Below are positions 60,899-64,000 of a stretch of DNA of 64,000 nucleotides, in pieces. Origin of the DNA: Sphingomonas sp. ATCC 31555 (GTDB taxonomy: Bacteria; Pseudomonadota; Alphaproteobacteria; Sphingomonadales; Sphingomonadaceae); NCBI RefSeq assembly GCF_000282895.1, contig NZ_ALBQ01000027.1, forward strand, positions 111,765 through 175,764. Direction: 5' to 3'. The position numbers were made by a program, and so were the translations under genes. Below the pieces are notes generated by a model. The model saw only the letters and a list, made by a program, of their open reading frames with translations. It was not told the origin of the DNA and searched no databases. Each line of letters begins with the position of its first letter. Positions within the stretch are counted from its first letter, which is position 1.

Positions 60899-61414
60899 TC
60901 AGCCTGCTGGCGGCACTTCGAGCACAAAGCAATCCGGATCGTGGAAATCCGGGCGATCGCCGCCGTGGCGCAGGGCCCAATAGGATATTGTGCCGTCCTG
61001 CTCCTCGATCACCGCGGTCACTCCGCATCGCAACACACCCGCCGGCACGCCCTCCAAGCGCACCGAAAGCAACATCGCCACACTGTCGAACTGGATGGCA
61101 GGCGGAACGTCCTGCTCCAGCGGCGCCATGCCCTCTCGCCGACCGGTGAAATGGTAGGCGGCCCATCGGCTGGAGGGGGCAAAGTTGAACTCGCAATAGC
61201 TGCCCGCCGCCTCTTGAACGAACAACTCGAAGCAGGTGGAGCGCCACAGTCCGTCGGTCCGCAGCGGTTCTGCAGGAATTGGCAACACCAGCGCTTCCGC
61301 CGGAGACTCGACCCGATAGACAATATCCAGTCCGTCGCCGCCTCGCGATACCGCACAGTGGAGACCGGCAACGGCGTGGGGTTGTGCGGCGCGATGCGGC
61401 AGCAAACGGATCAT
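60899..61414 (-). CDS. DOMON-like domain protein
   Basis: 171 residues from ATG 61414, preceded by AGGGAC. A beta-rich protein with LWRSTCFELFVQEAAG, YCEFNFAPSSRWAAYHF and ISYWALRHGGDRPDFHDPD. These segments fit the DOMON-like (carbohydrate-binding-module-like) fold seen in sphingomonad proteins. No signal peptide. First gene of the minus-strand run DOMON-namZ-NTP-DUF2336-kinase. It may bind a sugar or haem, as DOMON relatives do, but this is inference. Confidence 0.75.
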   Translation of the reverse strand: MIRLLPHRAAQPHAVAGLHCAVSRGGDGLDIVYRVESPAEALVLPIPAEPLRTDGLWRSTCFELFVQEAAGSYCEFNFAPSSRWAAYHFTGRREGMAPLEQDVPPAIQFDSVAMLLSVRLEGVPAGVLRCGVTAVIEEQDGTISYWALRHGGDRPDFHDPDCFVLEVPPAG

Positions 61415-61452
61415 CGTCCCTAGCGTAGAATGACAGCGACCGGAAGGAAAGC

Positions 61453-62259
61453 GTGGCCTCTGCCGCACGGCGCTTGCCTGTGACGCCTTGCCGGCGCAAG
61501 CGCCTGCAAGATATTGCAACGATTCGCCAGGGCGGTCCCGCCGTGCATTTTCTCCATACCTTCCACCTCGCCGCCTATCTCGACACGCTGCTCAGCTACA
61601 CGCTGGCGCTGCTACTGGGCGCGGCGATCGGCGCCGAGCGGCAGTTCCGCCAGCGCACCGCGGGCCTGCGCACCAACGCGCTGGTCGCGCTGGGCGCCTC
61701 CGCATTCGTAGACCTTTCTCAGCGCATTGCCGGCGATCTGGAAGCGGTGCGGGTGATCGCCTATGTCGTCTCCGGCATCGGCTTTCTGGGCGCCGGCGTC
61801 ATCATGAAGGAAGGCATGAACATCCGCGGCCTTAACACTGCGGCAACTCTGTGGTGCTCGGCTGCCGTTGGCGCCTGCGCCGGCAGCGACATGGCAGCGG
61901 AGGCCGCCACGCTTGCGGTGTTCGTTATCGCCGGCAACACGCTCCTGCGGCCCGTCGTGAACGCCATCAATCGCGTTCCGCTGTCGGGCGGTCAGGTAGA
62001 AGCTACCTATTTCGTGACACTGACCACCGAGCCGGCACGCGTCGACGTCTTGCGCGACCTTTCGACCGATCACCTCGAGCTGATGCGCTATCCCGTCGCG
62101 GAGATAGACACCATAGAACGTCCCGATGGGCGTACCGAGATCCGCGCCCGCCTCGTTTCGACCGCCGCCCTCGATGCGGATCTCGACTCGATTATCGTGC
62201 ATCTTTCAAACCGGCATGACGTTCAGCACGCCAGCTGGGCGCTGCAGAGGCAGGACTGA
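61453..62259 (+). CDS. MgtC/SapB family membrane protein
   Basis: Up to 268 residues. GTG 61453 has AAGGAAAG just upstream, but GTG 61543 would give a more usual MgtC length and start (HFLHTFHLAAYLDTLLSYTL); the choice is open. About four to five hydrophobic helices follow with the family motifs GAAIGAERQFRQRTAGLRTN and VSGIGFLGAGVIMKEG and NIRGLNTAATLWCSAAVG. A cytoplasmic ACT-like C-terminal domain (about 185-268) ends the protein. MgtC proteins affect magnesium adaptation and ATP synthase in pathogens; in environmental bacteria the role is unclear. Divergent from the DOMON gene. Confidence 0.88.
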   Translation: MASAARRLPVTPCRRKRLQDIATIRQGGPAVHFLHTFHLAAYLDTLLSYTLALLLGAAIGAERQFRQRTAGLRTNALVALGASAFVDLSQRIAGDLEAVRVIAYVVSGIGFLGAGVIMKEGMNIRGLNTAATLWCSAAVGACAGSDMAAEAATLAVFVIAGNTLLRPVVNAINRVPLSGGQVEATYFVTLTTEPARVDVLRDLSTDHLELMRYPVAEIDTIERPDGRTEIRARLVSTAALDADLDSIIVHLSNRHDVQHASWALQRQD

Positions 62260-62307
62260 TCGGCGGGGATGACGCGAACGCCGGCATTGGCTATGCGCGG
62301 CCCTATC

Positions 62308-63534
62308 ATGACCGAATACACGTCCGATCTGCTCCGTCTGCTGTCCTCCCGCGGCTATATCCACCAGGTTACCGACGCCGGCGCGCTCGACGCGCTTGCC
62401 GCCAAGGAGATCGTGCCCGGCTATATCGGTTTCGACCCCACTGCCCCGTCGCTTCACGTCGGCAGCCTGGTGCAGATCATGCTGCTGCGTCGTCTGCAAC
62501 AGGCTGGCCACAAGCCGATCGTGCTGATGGGCGGCGGCACCGGCAAGGTCGGCGATCCCAGCTTCAAGGACGAAGCTCGCAAGCTGCTGACGATCGATAC
62601 GATTGCCAGCAACATTGCTTCGATCAAGACTGTGTTCGAGAACTTCCTGACCTTCGGCGACGGCCCCACCGATGCGGTGATGGTCGACAATGCCGATTGG
62701 CTCGACAAGCTCGAATATATCCCGTTCCTGCGCGACATCGGCCAGCACTTCTCGATCAACCGGATGCTCAGCTTCGACTCGGTCAAGCTGCGGCTCGATC
62801 GCGAACAGTCGCTCAGCTTCCTCGAGTTTAATTACATGATCCTCCAGGCCTATGATTTTCTCGAGCTTTCGCGCCGCTCCGGCTGCCGCCTGCAGATGGG
62901 TGGATCGGATCAATGGGGCAACATCGTCAACGGCATCGAGCTGTCGCGCCGCGTCGACGGAACCGACGTGTTCGGCGTCACCACCCCCCTGATCACGACG
63001 GCGGACGGCGGCAAGATGGGCAAGACCATGTCCGGCGCGGTGTGGCTCAATCCGGATCAGCTGCCGCATTACGACTATTGGCAGTTCTGGCGGAACACCG
63101 ACGACCGCGACGTCGGGCGCTTCCTTCGCCTTTTCACCGATCTGCCGCTCGATGAAATCGCACGCCTGGAAGCGTTGGAAGGCGCTGAGATCAATGAGGC
63201 GAAGAAGATCCTCGCCAACGAAGCCACCGCCATGTGCCGCGGGCGTGCCGCCGCCGAGAACGCCGCTGAAACCGCGCGCAAGACCTTTGAGGAAGGCCAT
63301 GCCGGTGATGCGCTACCGACGTTGGCGGTCGCCGGGGAAATCGCGATCGTCGATGCGCTGGTGAGCCTTGGCTTCTGCGCCTCTAAAGGCGAGGCGCGAC
63401 GGCTGATCAAGGGCGGGGGCGCCAGGATCGATGGCGTGAAGGTGGAAGAAGAAGCAACAATGGTCGCCGTTACGAGGGAGGTACGGCTTTCCGCCGGCAA
63501 AAAGCATCATGGCGTTCTCAAACCTGCAACTTAA
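62308..63534 (+). CDS. tyrS: Tyrosyl-tRNA synthetase
   Basis: Class I aminoacyl-tRNA synthetase charging tRNA-Tyr, 408 residues from ATG 62308 (earlier starts at 62269 and 62293 are possible). The HIGH-like motif is HVGS (50-53), after [12 protein letters not shown]. The KMSKS-type loop is KMGKT (236-240). The substrate-recognition segment [11 protein letters not shown] lies at 196-206. A C-terminal S4 RNA-binding domain (about 345-408) contains [18 protein letters not shown]. It follows the MgtC-like gene by 48 bases. Confidence 0.95.
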   Translation: MTEYTSDLLRLLSSRGYIHQVTDAGALDALAAKEIVPGYIGFDPTAPSLHVGSLVQIMLLRRLQQAGHKPIVLMGGGTGKVGDPSFKDEARKLLTIDTIASNIASIKTVFENFLTFGDGPTDAVMVDNADWLDKLEYIPFLRDIGQHFSINRMLSFDSVKLRLDREQSLSFLEFNYMILQAYDFLELSRRSGCRLQMGGSDQWGNIVNGIELSRRVDGTDVFGVTTPLITTADGGKMGKTMSGAVWLNPDQLPHYDYWQFWRNTDDRDVGRFLRLFTDLPLDEIARLEALEGAEINEAKKILANEATAMCRGRAAAENAAETARKTFEEGHAGDALPTLAVAGEIAIVDALVSLGFCASKGEARRLIKGGGARIDGVKVEEEATMVAVTREVRLSAGKKHHGVLKPAT

Positions 63535-63619
63535 GCCACTGTTTACCAGCCTTCTTGTGCGCCGGTTCATATACCCGCCGTAATCCGGATCGGTACCTCC
63601 AGTACTCGACGAGGGACAA

Positions 63620-63955
63620 GTGCGTTCAACCGGGGCAACGCCGGCCGCCAGCGACGGCCGGTCGATCAATCGTGATGAAGTGCAGCACCGCGCGCGTGGG
63701 GTGGGGGCGGAAGGTAAGGTTATCGTCCTGCTGATCGTCAACATTTCGGAGGACGGGTTGATGGCCCGGTGCGAGGCGCCCCTGGACGCGGGCGACCTGC
63801 TGGGCGTGCAGCTGCCGGTGGTGGGCGGGGTCGAGGCGCAGGTGCGCTGGGCGCTCGGCGGACGGATCGGATGCCAGTTCCAACCGCGCATCCCGCCGCA
63901 ACGCTACGCCGCCGTACTGGCGGCCATGCGAACGTCCGGCACCCCCCGCGCCTGA
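63620..63955 (+). CDS. PilZ domain protein
   Basis: 111 residues, GTG 63620 with GAGGGAC upstream. The single domain has the PilZ pattern: a basic stretch QHRARG, then NISEDGLMARC (the D/NxSxxG-type motif), and WALGGRIGCQF at the last strand. PilZ domains bind cyclic di-GMP. The N-terminal RxxxR is imperfect (HRARG), so binding is likely but not certain. Stand-alone PilZ proteins of this size are common in sphingomonads. Confidence 0.8.
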   Translation: MRSTGATPAASDGRSINRDEVQHRARGVGAEGKVIVLLIVNISEDGLMARCEAPLDAGDLLGVQLPVVGGVEAQVRWALGGRIGCQFQPRIPPQRYAAVLAAMRTSGTPRA

Positions 63956-64000
63956 TCTAGAGCGGATTTCGACCGCACTGAATCGGTGAGGGATTCCCAA
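63956..64000. repeat. Possible intergenic repeat at the window edge
   Basis: The 45 bases after the PilZ gene (beginning TCTAGAGCGGATTTCGACCG) have the look of the short intergenic repeats of sphingomonads. This is an impression only; no second copy is present in the window and the element is cut by the edge. Confidence 0.2.

Noticed and set aside
1..64000. tRNA, rRNA, CRISPR arrays, IS elements, integrases
   Set aside because: None recognised by eye on either strand. A dedicated tRNA or IS search could still find a degenerate copy.

Overview
The window is a GC-rich stretch of an alphaproteobacterial chromosome, most likely a Sphingomonas-type member of the Sphingomonadaceae. Signs of this are a PEPxxWA-CTERM protein, a DOMON-like small protein, a DUF2336 gene, a fabD-fabG-acpP-fabF-mltG block and the general codon style. 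This is inference from gene content only. No rRNA, tRNA, CRISPR array, transposase or prophage gene was seen. Coding density is high and many neighbours overlap by 4 bases (ATGA or GTGA).

Layout. 1-2714: end of an ABC exporter operon with two DUF3526 permeases. 2757-9949 (minus): an S10 peptidase, then the fatty-acid block fabD, fabG, acpP, fabF, mltG. A GxxExxY gene flanked by a 32-bp inverted repeat sits between fabD and fabG, and a strong terminator lies between acpP and fabF. 10217-12234: a PEPxxWA protein and the rpsF-rpsR-rplI ribosomal operon. 12356-18669: the potassium transporter kup, a SulP transporter coupled to a beta-carbonic anhydrase, and an OmpR/EnvZ-type two-component pair. 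19113-25579: a cobalamin riboswitch followed by seven overlapping cobalamin assembly genes, cobT, cobC, cobS, cobD, cbiB, cobQ and cobU. pncB follows; it makes nicotinate mononucleotide, which is the substrate of CobT.

26938-34770: a DUF2332 protein, a chemoreceptor ending in a CheR-docking-like pentapeptide, and a methionine-salvage operon (mtnB-mtnD-mtnC-mtnA) facing a methionine-aminotransferase-like gene. 35042-43156: an L,D-transpeptidase, NAD synthetase, a hybrid histidine kinase whose membrane domain matches the plant ethylene receptor, then mobA and fdhD diverging from a YdeP-type molybdopterin oxidoreductase, whose cofactor they probably help mature. 43255-50211: sugar use (GH3 beta-glucosidase, Gfo/Idh/MocA oxidoreductase, SGNH hydrolase, FucP-type transporter) with an unusual QueC-like PP-loop protein among them. 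50343-55964: a second L,D-transpeptidase, a small lipoprotein, a DUF885 hydrolase coupled to a GPH-type transporter, and a small basic secreted protein.

56004-61414 (minus) is the least understood block. It runs DOMON-like protein, NamZ-type muramidase, degenerate nucleotidyltransferase with a membrane tail, DUF2336 protein, and a sensor kinase whose phosphoacceptor histidine is replaced by arginine. 61453-64000 holds a MgtC-like protein, tyrS, a PilZ protein and a possible repeat at the edge.

The points that most deserve a second look are the ethylene-receptor-like kinase, the inverted-repeat GxxExxY cassette inside the fatty-acid operon, the histidine-less kinase with DUF2336, and the QueC-like gene.
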